64,000 nucleotides of DNA from positions 2,711,964-2,775,963 of the forward strand of contig NC_037258.1 in NCBI RefSeq assembly GCF_000002425.4, written 5' to 3'. Shown here one piece after another: positions 12,212 through 26,127 of this stretch. The position numbers and the translations under genes were made by a program. A model generated the notes under the pieces. The model was not told where the DNA came from and searched no databases. It saw only the letters and a program-made list of their open reading frames with translations. Position 1 is the stretch's first letter, and the number at the start of each line of letters is the position of its first letter. The DNA comes from Physcomitrium patens (lineage: Eukaryota > Streptophyta > Bryopsida > Funariales > Funariaceae).

Positions 12212-15200
12212 CTAGTTGGAAGACCTCAAACTGACAGGTCGACGAAGGCCAGGAATCTGAAAAGACACAACAAGAAATTTACAAAATCAGCAGTTGGCAT
12301 CAGTATCTGCCGTGACAATACAAGAAAAATAAAAGTAAAAATGCGAATATGGTAATGCAGTCAGCAGACACAAGCTAGGGAAGCTTGGATGTCACATTCA
12401 ATGTATCACAGATCAGCTCACCACAAAATCTACAGACTGATAAGTTCTGTTAACTGGTTCTGGACATGAAACATACCTCAATACCATATGTACCAATCCG
12501 GTTTCTTGCAATAAAATTAAGCACCACTCCTGCGAACTCATCAGGCTCATCCTCCTGCAGCAAGAGTAACCTTCAATATCAAAACGCACATCATAGACCT
12601 AAAACTCATCCTAAATCAGCAAACCGCATTAATAATTGCAACTCGTTACGATTAGAGGAAGTTGTACCTGAATTGCATGTCCAGTGTGACGAACAACTAT
12701 CATCTGAAACTTTCCTTGCATTTGTCCAATGGTCAATGATCTGTAGAAGTTGCACAGTTTAGGCAGAACGCCAACCTGATATACTAAACTGCAATACCAT
12801 ATGCAAACTGCAAAACTGCAAAACGTTGTGGTAACACTAATGAAATCTCAAAAACAGTGGTTGCTTAAACTGAACCACCTATTAAGCCAGAAGAGAGATA
12901 GAATATACATATATGTATACCTGTCTAATCTATCAGTGCCTGCCAGTAGGAGAAGCTTTGGCACTGGGCAAGACAGAAACACCTCTGATAAACCTTCATA
13001 CCTTGAGAGGACAGAATCAAGAGATGCATAAATCAGATTGCGACGTTACATACCGAATAATATTCTTTACATACTTATGTAATAACCTAGAAGAATATAA
13101 CCTGACAAGAGTCTATGATAAGAAAATAAATAAAGTAATGTTCATGACACGAGATAAAGCTATAACAGCAGGAAAAAGCCTCCCAAGTTCCGTTTTTCTA
13201 AAATTAATAGGGCCTGTAACATTTACCAGCCTCGCCAATGAGCTTCAGATTCCTCGAGAGCTGTGAGCCACACGTAACTGTAACACAAGCAAAGAATATT
13301 TGAGTAAGACACTGACCAAATGCAGATTTTTGCACAGGTGATAGAAACTTCAAGTTTGAATGGCAATGAGCTGCTAAGAATGTATGGTACAGTGGTATGC
13401 AGAAGGAGATAACCATTTTCTATCAGCATCAAATTTCAAGGTTGATGGGACCGAAATACGTGCAGACTCGGGATTTTGAAGCGAACCACCGCCTCTTACA
13501 CTCCACTCAATCTGCAATCCACCAACTAAACTGAATGAGATTAATGGTATAACAAGCGGAAAACCAACATTCGTTCAGAAAATGTAAACTACACTGCAAA
13601 GGACGAACTGAAAGTGAAGATTAGACGCAAGTTCAAAAACAAACATCCCACTATGTTTTATGTCAACACTAAACGAACTATGGACACGAGCAACCTACAG
13701 CTTTTTCAACGGAAGGAAAATGGAGCTGTCTATTCGCAAGAATTCTCTGCATATGGACAAGTGAAGCCATTGCTGTCCCCTGCAAGAACATATAAAGTTA
13801 AATAAAGTGGGAAGATTTTGAAAAGCGGATATGTGATAATTGCGGTGACAGCAAGAATGATGATCTGCAGGTGCATTATTATGTGAGAAAGAAAACACAA
13901 ATGTGAAGCATAAATGCATTTAAATAAGAAAATCCAGGGTGTGTCTAACTTTGGGTATTTTCTACACATGTAGCAAAGGTGACTACAACTTACACAAACC
14001 TCTAGCCTTACCTCAACTACGTCAATAACAACAAGGCCTGCTAAAGTTGGCAAAGCACGTTTGGCGGCGACTCTCACAGCTATTGCACCTCCCATGCTGT
14101 CCATCAAGTACAACAGTTCAGTGATCCGTCAAGCAACCATTCAAGAATCACGCTTTTCTGATTCACATGATTTTAGTTCCAGCACATGCTATCAAAGTAC
14201 AGCAAGCGCTAATAAAATCCCGCTCGTTTTCATAAAAATAAGGAGAACTTGGAGGTACATCGAAAAGGCAAAAATGCTGCAAGAGCTATCAACCTGTGTC
14301 CGATCAGAATAATCGCTGGAGGTTCCCTTCCGTACATAGCAGACACAACATTTAAAACATCTTGACATTGGGTCTACAAGTTCAAAACACAGGTTCAAAA
14401 TTAACATCGTCAGTCCTAAATGCAACTGGGTCTGATCTGGTACTCAAGAAAGTAGTGAACAATTGCATATAAGAGCAAGTCCGAGGCTTCTTATAAATAA
14501 AACCAAAAGAGGTCATTGCAAGCAGCTGCCTAGCAATGTTTAGTAAGCGTCAAGATGTTGGGGAGTAATTGAAACAAGGCAAATGGCACTGAAGATTTAT
14601 ACCATGAGCAAGCATTAATCGAAGAAGAAACGTACTAAACGGAAACCAGAAATTGTCAGTGCAGTTATAAAAGTGAACAGAGTCAGAGCGCGCGCTCGAG
14701 AGAGAGCTAATGAAAGTGATTGAAAGGTGTGTAGGACCATACCTCAGCTGACAAGTCAGTGTCATCACTTGTTTTAGATTGACCATGTCCCCGCATGTCC
14801 ATTGCCACCACACGCACCTTCTCTTTCATCTTTCCTGCAATTAATGCAAAGGAGAGCCTGCACAAATACCGCAGAAAATACCACGTTTTTTCATACAAGT
14901 AGATTTCACGTACTCAGAAACAGTGGAAAGTTTGACTGCAATTTACAAACTCAATCAAAATATAAGAGTTCAACTGCACTTAAATACCTTCACAACACAA
15001 TTAGCTAAGTGAACTTTGAGAAATATAGTAAAAAGGCAGTTTGTCTTACTCATGTTATATCTCTTTCTCGTAATCAAGATCCTAAAATGAGATTTATTTA
15101 TTTATTATTTTTGAAACGACTTACCCGGTGTATCCACCACCATGCAGGCAGAAAACAACTGGCCCCTCAGTTCCAGCCAAGTACACGTGGAAAATCTGTC

Positions 15201-16383
15201 ACCACGAGAAATTCAGTTACTCCAGTATAAAAATCAAGGGCTGACGCCTACCAAAGAAGTTCAGCATAAGGATAAAAGTTAGACAAGCATTGACCTCGTT
15301 CATTTTAATTGGTACCAAAGTCAGTAAGCGTAAATATTTACACATGTTAATCTAGGGCCAGTAGAGGTTCGATAACGAAGAATCTCAAAACAACATAAAC
15401 CAGTAAGCGTAAGGTATGAGAGGTTGAATGAAGGCATTTCTTACATCGTCAGAATCTGGTATGGCAACCATCTTATCTTCATCAAAATGGCCCTGCCACG
15501 GCAACGGAGAATACCTGCTGCTGGATGACCTGCATCCACAAAAGCACACATGATATACCAGGCTGCAATAAAACTTTAAATTTTTCATACCGTATTCTAA
15601 GTGAGACAAATGGAAATTCTACAGAAAATTGCAAAAAACAAATTCACGATATTAGTAACGAAGCCAAATCGATATGAAGCTCCTCGACACTTGACGTAAT
15701 GAAACCAGTATCATGCGATGACAGTGGATTTGATGTGATTGCAACGTTTCATAAACTACACCTCCTTTCTACAACGAAGGCACATGAATTCCCCTGCAAA
15801 TGAGCACCATGAAGAGTGTAACGAGATTGGATACAGTTCTTGCACGTTTTAAAGATTATCATGAACTACGTTTAGGAAAGAGAGTGCTCTTCGATGAGAA
15901 GAAATTTCCCTCTTTGCAAAGCTCGAATTCAACGCAATAACCCTAATCGAGACCGACATCCCGGACCCTCAAATCTCACAACAGAATTAAATAGGATTTA
16001 AGAGAGAAAACGAGCCCTCACTCTCGCGATGGCCGAGGCGGCACTCGATCGAACGCAGAGGCCACAGTCTCCACCTCCTGCACATCAGCGATGTCCTCAT
16101 CCTCTTCGTCCTCCGTCAAGGGCTGATCTTCTGGCAACGGCTGCAGACTAGGCGCCAGCGGGGGCAACGGCGCTATGGGCTCATCGAACGGAGCCTCCAC
16201 GACGGGCGTCAGCACAATTGTGGGCGACGAAGATCCCTCGTCTCGCAGGGGCGACAGCTGCTTCCGCAGCGATGGCGAGCGAGGGGCACAAGCAGCAGGA
16301 GGAGGAGCTCCTTGGCCTGCGACGTTGCTGCCCCCTGCGGCATTGATCCCCAGCTCCTCCATCTCATCAAAAGCTCCGAGCAA
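12212..16383 (-). CDS. PPME1: Protein phosphatase methylesterase 1 (PPME1-type), 13 coding exons
   Basis: An alpha/beta hydrolase that removes the methyl ester from the C-terminal leucine of the PP2A catalytic subunit. Coding exons (minus strand): 16383-16022, 15529-15445, 15195-15125, 14857-14743, 14373-14294, 14096-14012, 13779-13699, 13511-13414, 13277-13227, 13001-12921, 12740-12668, 12554-12477, 12256-12212. All junctions are GT-AG and in phase, giving 434 residues. Motifs: oxyanion HGGG at 167-170, VVAMDMRGHGQS, nucleophile Ser238 in GHSMGG, Asp263 in VIDVVEGTAM (25 residues after the Ser, as in human PPME1), IEWSVRGG, LLLLAGTDRLDR and catalytic His391 in TGHAIQEDEPDEF. The end reads EIPGLRRPVS. 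Residues 1-120 form a Pro- and Ser-rich then acidic region, longer than in Arabidopsis. Met8 is an alternative start. It has no operon-like neighbours. Confidence 0.95.
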
Positions 16384-16725
16384 GAGGCACCAAATCTGTC
16401 ACCGAAACAACTTCACACGTAGCTGCCAATTCCCCCTTCTCTCAGATTTGCGAAGGCCCTTGCGTCGCCAACAACGACGTCGAGCTGTCGAAATTCTTCT
16501 GCAGGCTTCAAAAAGATAGCCTCTCGGCATCCCGGTTGGTGCAGTGAGCGGAAAACTGACGGCCCCCTTTGGATGAACGTGGCCAAGTGTGGATGATTCT
16601 TCTTGGATGGAATCATCCGTTCGACATCATTGCATTTAAAAAATCCATGTTTAATTTTGAACATGGTTATAATGCATTTTTTTTTTGACATGTATCAAAT
16701 TATAATTTATTTATAGATTTACCAT
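16384..16725 (-). promoter_or_regulatory. Probable 5' leader and promoter side of PPME1
   Basis: The 340 bp upstream of the chosen start keep the higher GC content of the gene, then composition falls sharply at about 16,690 where transposon DNA begins. Any promoter is therefore close to or inside this short stretch. No TATA box is obvious within it. Confidence 0.35.
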
Positions 16726-16729
16726 AACA

Positions 16730-17975
16730 TAAATCTTAGCTTCACTCAAGTGATTAAAAAGTCATATTTGAATTTAAAACTTTATCTCTCACTCTAAATT
16801 ACAAGATAGTCTCAATTAAAAGATTTTTGTAATTGGCAATATAAAATTAAAGAAAAAATATAGAAATATAAAACAAAGAAAAAATCACAAAAAAAGTGAA
16901 ATAATTGCAATGAAGCAATTAAACACTATAAAACTAATCATAGTTTGTCCACTAAAGTTTAATCTAATAAAAATTAAAATAAAAAAGATAAAATTATATT
17001 TTTAGATATTAGATATTTTATCTTTCTAATGACTTTAGAAAAATATAAATCAAATTTATTATAAGTAAGTTATAAAGGTTTAAAGGTAGGAAGTAAATAA
17101 TAAAAATAATTAAATAATTGAATTTTATCTTAAAGATGATGTACTTAAAAGATTAAGAGTTTGAGCCTCATTAAGGCTCACAGTTATTATAAAAGGGCGT
17201 TTTAGAGAGGCTATGAGGCTTTAGTCTTATCTTCTTGCCTACATCCAAGGTGCTAAAATCCATATGAGACTTATACACCTCCCTTCTTACAAAGATTATA
17301 CTAGTTGTTGGTCCTCCTATTAATAAAGTTAATATTTTTTGCATTTACAACTTCATCATAATGTTAAAAAAAACCACCCAATTAGTCTTGAAATCTTATA
17401 GAAGGCTTTAAATCTTGCATCATTTCTTCATAATGGCCCCCCAAAGTAGTAAAATTTATTTTTATTAAAATTTTAAATATTTCTTTTAAGATTTCTATAA
17501 ATTTCTAAAATAAAAATTAAAAATATGTATAGTATTTTTATAATGATTTATTCAAAATAAAGTAATTTTTTTTCTATTATTTTGATTTTTTTATAATAAT
17601 AAAATTATTTTTTATAAATTACAAATCTTATTTTTTATATAAATAATTTTTTATATAGCTTATTTTTCATGCTTCTTTTAATTACCAAATAAAATTTATA
17701 GGTTTTTTTTATAAATAAAATATAAGAATAGAAGACCAATATAAAAAATAATTTTTATGACTAAATATTAATATTTAATAATAATCAAAAGTATTAAATT
17801 AATTTTAAAAAATTTCTCTAAAACTTACTAAGATTCTATTTTGAAAAAAAAAATCTCTAATAAAATCCTTGTGGCTTATAAACACTTCTAATATCTAATA
17901 AATATTGAAATAATCAAATATGATTTTTAATCTTAATATTTTATATCTAAATAATTTAAAATCATATTTTTAACA
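16730..17975 (+). repeat. Left arm of a long inverted repeat (LTR-like)
   Basis: Parts of this block reappear in reverse complement at about 24190-24690. Shared pieces: TGAGCCTCATTAAGGCTCAC near 17162 (right arm reads GAGCTTTATTAAGGCTCAC), CTACATCCAAGGTGCTA near 17240, CCTCCCTTCTTACAA near 17279, and TATCTAAATAATTTAAAA near 17945. The TATAAAAGGG box near 17194 is promoter-like. The right arm lacks the part from about 17345 to 17815. It looks like a long terminal repeat of another retroelement present in opposite orientation at the two sites, but no primer site or coding part pins this down. Confidence 0.55.
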
Positions 17976-17979
17976 ATCC

Positions 17980-18412
17980 ATCAATTAAAATCTATTGATA
18001 GGACTTGCATTTCAATAGTAAAGGTAAAGAATAACAATTCTTGACGACCAATTATTTGAGTTAACAACAATCTATACAAATTTGCATGGATTTGTCTTTT
18101 TTTTTTATATAGGAGACTTATGCACTTGTAAGAAATTTTGAATATCAAATAAATCCTTTGCAAGAATTTTGTAAATATATTCTTTTAAAGCAACAAGTTT
18201 ATTTTGTAATAAATTATAAATTATTTAAAATAGAAGGTTGAGCTTTTTTTATGAAGGTCATTTATGCAATTATAAGGTCAATGCATTGGAAATATGCTAT
18301 TATTATTTTTTTCAAATATATATATCGATATTTTTTATATTGCTATAAAATTCTATAATAACCTCTACCTAAACAAGTATGTATTTATTTATTTATTTAT
18401 GAAATAAAAAAT

Positions 18413-18476
<64 letters not shown>

Positions 18477-20625
18477 GCTTGTATTAATGTCCAAGCTCTT
18501 ATATAAGACATACTATTTCTTTTATATATATAGTAAAGAAAAAATATAAGACTATAATTTTGATAATCTACTTAAAGATTATATATTTTTTTAACTATAA
18601 TAATTTTAAAAATAATAAGAATGGTTGAAAAAAATTGATATTAAACACTACTAGATTTTATGACCTTTCATTTTTATTGCTACTAGTAAAATTTTATGGA
18701 TTACATCTTCTAAAGATAAATATTATTTAAATGTGACTACTACATTTACAATATTGACTTTTGTTTTAAAAATATCTTATAATATAACAAAATTATCTTT
18801 AAAAAAAGAAAAATAAAGGTCTTAGAGATTATTTATACAAAGATAGAACAAATAAGGTTTTTAAATCTTAAATACAGTTTAGCTTAAAATCAAGTAGAGG
18901 ATTCAAAAGATAATATAAGACCCTCATCACATGATGTGGTAGAAGAATTCAACAATACAATCTCTAATGTTGTTGGACAATTTTAATTTTGGCATAATAT
19001 TTTTTAGAATTATATTTTTTTTTTCGTGGTTTTGTTATTTTTTAGGACAAGAGTGAGTAGCATTTTTTAATTTTTTACAATACAAACATTATTTTTCTTA
19101 TTAATATCAAGTTTTTTCTTGAGTTATAAGATATTTATAACAAAGAGTATCAATTTTCATGTCTTCCATGTCTAATTGTATATCTTCATTGGTAGAAGTA
19201 CTTGTTGCAAAAGAATAGAAGCATTGAGGTAATAATATGCAAATTCTTCATCAAATCTTAAAAGATTAATATTGTATATGATAAAAAATTCAATAGTTTA
19301 ATTTAAAGTTTGAGTATTATGCAAGTTGAGCAATAATGTTTTGAATCACATTGAAAATTTAAAAGAAAATAATAAAAAAATTCAAAAATATTCTACTTGA
19401 TATCAATTATTAATTGTTAAAATTTTGATACATGAGTTAATGAAAATTATTATCTTTACTGTAAAATTTATATTTTATTGGTTATTATACAAGTTACATC
19501 ATGTATTCTATGCATGGACAAAAAATGAATTCAAGTTTTCATATATAAGATCTTATTATTTAAAAAAATAAGAAAAAAATAATAAATAAATTTTCAATAA
19601 ATTTGACTTAAGATGCTTAGATTGAATAATTATGATATTAAATTTGAATAATGTTTTTACTTAATTGATAAATTTTCAAAATATAGATCTAATACCACCA
19701 AACTTCTCAAAAAGGAAAAATTATGGTTTTTTAGCTAGCATATTTGCATGAATTACTAAAGGTAGTACAATTTTTGAAGGACTTCTTTTTAATGCTATTT
19801 ATTTATCATTAATCACTTAATATGTTGGTTGAGATGGTAGACAAAATTGATGTATAGTAAGCATCAAATCTCTTATTTTTTTTAATGTTTGTACTATGTC
19901 ATTATTTATTTCTTCTAAATCTACCAAAATTTATAAGTATTATAAAATTTATATACAAAAAATAGAAAGAAAAAATAGAAAGAAAAAATAATAGTATTTA
20001 TTTAAGAACATTAATTTAGAAGAGAGCAATCTACAACCTCTAAAATATTGTAATTTTCTCAAAAAAAAGAAGAAATTTATTATTTCTCAAGCTTTAATAT
20101 TATGAGTGATATATTTTTTAAATTATTAAAGATGTAAATTTAGAAAAAAATCTATAAATATATAATTATATATTATTAAAAAATAAAGAAAGTAAAGAAA
20201 AAATATATAGATATAATATTAAAAAGAACTAAAATAATTTTTGTCAAATACAAAAAAGCTAAAGAATCTTAAACCAAGACTAGAATATAAGAAAAATGTT
20301 TGCAAGATTGAAGATGGCCTCACTCTTGTCTCTACTTGTAGTATCCACAAAGAAGGTCTTTTAGAAGCTTTTTAAGAACTACCAGATTTTGGTCCAAGCG
20401 TCAAGTTATAGATTACTATTAATACGGCTTCTTAAAAATAAAATACTTATGGTTCAAGTTTTACTAGCCATGTGGCATATTTATTAGAATCTATAGATCT
20501 AATCTATATTAACAAAAATTCTTTGAAGTTTTGTGAAGAAGATATTATCTATCTCAGATATTTTACTTATATCTATTTGTTTTTATTTTCATATCTATCA
20601 TAGACATTTATTATGTTAAGATGCA
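17980..20625 (-). mobile_element. Gypsy copy 3, heavily decayed, with LTR
   Basis: Order and orientation follow copy 1. The RT N-terminal region near 18180-18300 matches 2140-2280, the protease-to-knuckle region near 18900-19160 matches 2840-3110, and the gag region near 19680-19940 matches 3650-3910. The LTR near 20,280-20,620 includes GATGGCCTCACTCTTGTCTC, parallel to GAAGGCTTCACTCTTGCCTC at 4311. Nothing is translatable. Its left end abuts the inverted-repeat arm at about 17,975. Confidence 0.6.
18416..18470. repeat. TA microsatellite
   Basis: An uninterrupted (TA)n run of about 55 bp inside gypsy copy 3. Confidence 0.97.
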
Positions 20626-21670
20626 TTAATAAAACTCATATAAAGTTATAAAAAACATATAAATAATTTACTAATAAATTTTCTATCATAATCTTTAAAA
20701 ATATAGCTAAAGATATAAAATTTTAGGTTTATAAATTATGATTAAAAAAAACCTCAAATAATGATTTTACTATAGAAGGAGTAGAATAATATTATATAAT
20801 ATAATATACATCTTAGTTGGTAGAAATTTAATATATCTAATGGATATTCTTTAGGAGGTTTATTATCTTTAGGAGGTTCTTTAGGGGGTTTATTATAGAT
20901 ACAACTAAAATTTTGTATTTTTTTAATTGTGTCTTAATTAAACAATTTTCTTGTGTATGTAATTTTTTATTTGTATTTTTTTATATATAGTCACTTAATA
21001 ATAATTATTAAAATATTACTGAAGTGACATAATGGCATAAAAAATATACTAATGTAACAAAAAATTTATTTATTGTATAATAAAAAGTCTATTTATAAGA
21101 TTATTAGAAAATAAAAATAAATAAATTTAAAAGAAATACATATGGTTCAATTAAATCTTGTAGAAGAAATGCTATATTATATTATAAAAAAGATTTTAAT
21201 ATCAAATAGAAAAAATTAAGAATATAAATTAATTATAAATTAATTATATTTAAAGAAAAATTTATATGTATTATGTACAAAAAAGAGTCTTAAGTTGTTG
21301 GGTTATTTAAACATCTTCAATAAGATCTTTTATAAGTATTGATGTTAAATTAAAAAATAAAAATAAAACTCAGTTGTTATTGAATTTTTTAATTTCATAA
21401 TTTTAGAATTTGGTTATCAGTTTCTTGAATAAAAAAGATAAATATAAGTTATAGATATCACTAATTTTTTATGTTATTTTAGAAGATAAGAAAAAAACAT
21501 TAAGACTTTGTGTATAAAGGCAATATTTGAAAGAAGCAAAATAACAAACAAAAGACACTATGAGACAATAAAAAATAAAAACTTAAATTAAATTCTAAAC
21601 CTTGATTTCATATATTAAATATCAAATATTAGAAATGTAAAAAGTAAAAAGATTCTATAAAAAAAATTAA

Positions 21671-21707
<37 letters not shown>

Positions 21708-23237
21708 TATTTTATTTATATACGTTTTTTCCAATTAAATAAAAAGATGGAAATTTATTTATTTTAACTATTAAAAGTAATAAATTATAAAATGTATAGA
21801 TCTATTTATAATAAAATATATATAATAATAATAATATATGTAAAAATTATAGTAAGAATAATTAGATTATTTTTTATTTTTAAGCTATATTTTATACAAA
21901 AAATATTTAAAAATATCTAAATTACCGCAATTGTTAGCAAGCAATAGCAAAATCAGTTGTAACCACTTCTAGTATTGTAAATTAGAAACCATGTCCTATT
22001 ATTGGAGAATATATGAATATACATCATTGTATGGATGACAATTGTGAAGTTAATTCTACTGATGGTAATCATTGAAGCTTGTTGCTATTGGGACTTGTAG
22101 TAGATTTTTATGTGCCAAGTGTGTGTATTTTAAAATTTCTGCATTTTTTTTTTTTTTTTTTTTTTTTTTGTATTCATCTATCTTATGAAAAAAGTCTTTG
22201 ATTGAAGCATTAATACTATAACTAAAGAATGTCATAAAAATTGTAAAGATTGGTAAAAATTGCATCAATTATTTAAATGAAGTTGTAAGAAAATTAATCA
22301 AATTTTCATTTTCTCTTGAAATACCAAAAAATGAAAATTTAAAAATATATCAAAATTAATTGATATGAAATAGAAAAAAAAAAAAAAAAAAAAAAAAAGT
22401 TCTAAAAGTTTCTAATAGAACTTTTATAACAATAAAAAGAAAAAAGAAATAAGAAATAAGACTTATATATGAATTTATAAGAGATATTATTAAAGTATAG
22501 AAATTGATGATCTTAAATCTCTATGTATTTTTAAAAATATTCTAAATCTCAAAATACTCAATATCATTAAAATTAATAATCTTAAAAAAAAATCTAATTT
22601 ATTTGGCCATCAATACCATAATATTTTATAATTATAAAATATGATTAATCTTATAGATTTTAAGAAGACATACAAGAAAAAATAAATACTAATCAAACTT
22701 AGCAATAGATGAATATATAGATCTTCTTTACAAAAATAAAAAAATATGATAATGTATACTTATCTAAAATAAATTACAGATTAGTAGTGAACGTACTAAA
22801 AAAATGAAAAAGTATCAAAAGCAAGAACAATATGATATATGACTAAATTGGTAGCAAAACTATATGTTCAATTAAAAAGCATTGATTTCAACAAAATCTT
22901 TTGTTGTATAGTAAATATTATTTTTATTTGTAAGATATTCACAACTTATATATAATGTACAATAGTATTCCACATGCAATTACAATAGGTATTTGCATGC
23001 ATCTAATAGAGTACAGTAAAAAAGATGTCTTGTATGTTGTAAGTATAATCAATACATATATAAAAAATACAAAGGAAAAATCTTCAAAAAAGAAAAAGTA
23101 ATAATTTAGATAATCAAAAGATACTTCAAATGAGATTTATTTATGTTAGTTTTGATATAAATTTAGAGAAGATAAGATCTACTATATAATATGTCTTTGT
23201 AGTCTATAGTAGAATTTTAAGCTATAAGTCTATTTAA

Positions 23238-23286
<49 letters not shown>

Positions 23287-24185
23287 AAGGAACTAAAAAA
23301 GATATATTACTTTATAACATATTTTTATATATCTTTTTTTTAAAAATTATGTAGTAATTCTTATATATATATATATGTATTTATATATAAAGATGTTATA
23401 AATAGTCTTGTGTAAGTACTATAATATTTATTGAATTCTTTGATTTTTTCAAGTACTTATTATTACTATAATGTAAAAATATATTTTTAGTAAATAAATA
23501 ATATATATATATATATATATACATATATTAAATAGATTATTCTTTATATATGTATAGATATATACATTCTTTGATTTTCTTACATATACATTGTTCATAT
23601 TGCAGAAGTATTAAAAAAATTTAAAATCTCAATTTTTATATAATTAGTTAGTATTAAAAATTAAAAAATAAAAATAAATAAAATATTGTATATTGCAAAA
23701 ATTCATAATTTTTATTTAATGCATTAAGTCTATAAATGACTCTATTGATTGAAATTAAAGACGTATAACATCAAATTTTTCTAAGTCAAATTTAATAATT
23801 CTTATATTTAATTCTGAATTATCCTATAGTTAATTTATATAAATATAAAATTTATAGTAAATGATACACACACATATATATATATATATATATCAAAGTA
23901 CATCAATTACTATTAAATATATGATCCAATTATTGTAAATAGACTAATCTTCTTATATTTATGACATAAATGTTTTATATAAAAATTATGTTAAAATTGT
24001 GTAAAAATGAGCTATATAGGTCTATTAATAAATCTCCAAAATAATTATTGTAATCTTTGTCTAATACCAATCATTAATTTGTATATATATATACATATAT
24101 ATATTTATGGTGTTTTTGAATAAAAATTATTGTAAGCACTTTGAAATAAATTTTTAAAAAATATTAAGTTTTTTTAATAGATACT
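20626..24185. other. AT-rich region with transposon scraps
   Basis: No gene was found. It contains TA runs at about 21677-21704, 23240-23282 and 23502-23520, a T run at 22147-22169, an A run at about 22373-22398, and a short copia reverse transcriptase scrap listed separately. The enclosing inverted-repeat arms suggest layered transposon insertions. Confidence 0.6.
22840..22950 (+). pseudogene. Copia reverse transcriptase scrap
   Basis: The plus strand reads TKLVAKLYVQ then SIDFNKIF, matching the copia RVT_2 consensus around ARLVAKGYVQ and GIDFNEIFSPV. Sequence on both sides is too decayed to follow. It is opposite in orientation to the copia element at 26-29 kb. Confidence 0.45.
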
Positions 24186-24189
24186 AAAA

Positions 24190-24690
24190 TATTGGAGATG
24201 GTGTAAGTTCTAAAAATCCATCTTAATTAGTGGAATTATTAAAAAAATATGGTTTTAAATTATTTAGATATAAAATTATTTAGATTAGAGAGTCAATTTG
24301 ATTATTTAAACAATTATGATGATTTAAATGAGTTTACAAGTTATAAAAGTCTAATTAGAGAAAATTTTATAAAAATAGAGTTTAGAATGTAAAAGTTAAA
24401 AAATTAAAAATAAATAATTTATACTAGTGAAACAATATAATGACTAGAAGCTAATATAGAAGTTGTAAGAAGAGATGTTCATATGCATGACATAGATCGT
24501 AGTACCTTTGATGTAGGTGGGAGGATAAAACTAAGGCTTTGTGGCATCTCTTGGACACCCATATATATTTTCTGTGAGCCTTAATAAAGCTCAAATCCTT
24601 AATCACTTAAATAAGTTATCTTTGAAGTAGAACATACTCATTTTATTTATTTTTATTTTTTTATCTTCTATCTTTAAAATTATCATCGCT
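24190..24690 (-). repeat. Right arm of the long inverted repeat
   Basis: Reverse complement counterpart of 16730-17975, shorter by an internal deletion. The GTGAGCCTTAATAAAGCTC block near 24576 and the ATTATTTAGATATAAAATT block near 24259 are the clearest shared parts. Confidence 0.55.
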
Positions 24691-25092
24691 TATTTATATT
24701 GAATTTAATTTTTAAAACTTAATTATTATTATTAAATTTATCAAAAATATATATTTTTTGATTTTGATTTTTTTTATTTTACTTGGTAAAAATTAAGAAA
24801 ATAGATTATAATTCATTTAGAAGTATAATTATTTAAGTTCATTTTTTTATTTATTTTAAACATGTTCCTTTTTTCCCTTTATAATTGTATATTTTACTTT
24901 CCACCTTAAGATTAAAAAAACTCTTGATTCAAGCTATTTTATTCATTTGTTTAAAAGGTATATTTTACCTTCATGTATGATTTAATTTTTTATAAATATA
25001 ATAAAAAAAAAGTAGCTAATGTTTTATTATATCACATCTTTTTTGAAGATTATAAAAGCATCCAAAAATTATAGAAGTTTTTCCAAAATATA

Positions 25093-25148
<56 letters not shown>

Positions 25149-25849
25149 AGATCAAGAATTATTTTTATAAAATTTAAAAATATTAATTAAAAAATTTTAG
25201 ACATCTTTGAATATTACAATAAATTAAAAATTTATTTGAGTACATTATAATAAAATATCTTTATTTATTAGTCATATAAGTATATTAATTAATAATCAAA
25301 AATGGCATCAACAAATAAATTATATTTCTTTTAGTAACCAAATATTTTAATATTTTAATATATTTTTTATAAAATCAAACTTGATTGAAATATAATTTAA
25401 TAATAAATCAAAATAAGAATCAATATTTTTTAATAAAAAAAGTATATTATAATTTTTTAAATTCTTAAATTTAAAAGTCTTTGTTAATATTGATATCAAT
25501 AAATAATATATTTTATGATATATACTAAAAAAATATGAATTATGTAAAATATTAAAAATGATAATTTTAAAAAAATCGTTATAATCAAGAAAATAAAATT
25601 TGATAATTTTTACATTAAAATTTAAAAAATCATCATTTTTTTATAAGCATTAGGTTAATATGATTATTATAATATTAAAAAATAATTATATATCTTATCT
25701 ATGTAAAAAAAATTAATCGTAAAATATTTCAAAATATAATAAATAATTATTTTTAAAAAAATTTACAAGAATCTAATTTATTTTTTAAAAATAAAAATAA
25801 AAACCCTATATATAATATTAAAAAAATAATAATAATAAGAAACAAGTAA
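24691..25849. other. AT-rich spacer with a long TA run
   Basis: No gene was seen. A (TA)n run spans 25095-25146. The rest is AT-rich with stops in every frame. Confidence 0.6.
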
Positions 25850-26127
25850 GTAGAACTCAGAATAATTGCACATAAGAGAAGTTTGGAATGAGATGTCTCT
25901 CTCTTCCAACACCTTTTACTTATAAGAGGATTTTATATCTATTATAGTTGAACTTCATCTATAACCATCTTCATCCATTCAACTTGACCTTAGATTCTTC
26001 TTAAACTAGCCACCACATCAAATCATAGCAGCCACATTAATAAGTTACCTTCATTCTTTTACTACCTTTTGACTATTAGTAATTTATTAAAAATAATTGT
26101 ATCTTATTTTTATTTTAACATTTCTAC
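25850..26127 (-). mobile_element. Candidate 3' LTR of the copia element
   Basis: Directly downstream of the copia pol stop codon on the minus strand is a purine-rich stretch followed by TGTTAAAATAAAAATAAG (26127 back), the expected polypurine tract plus TG start of an LTR. A TATAAAATCC box near 25940 on the minus strand fits an LTR promoter. The outer end is uncertain because a matching 5' LTR was not found. Confidence 0.45.
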
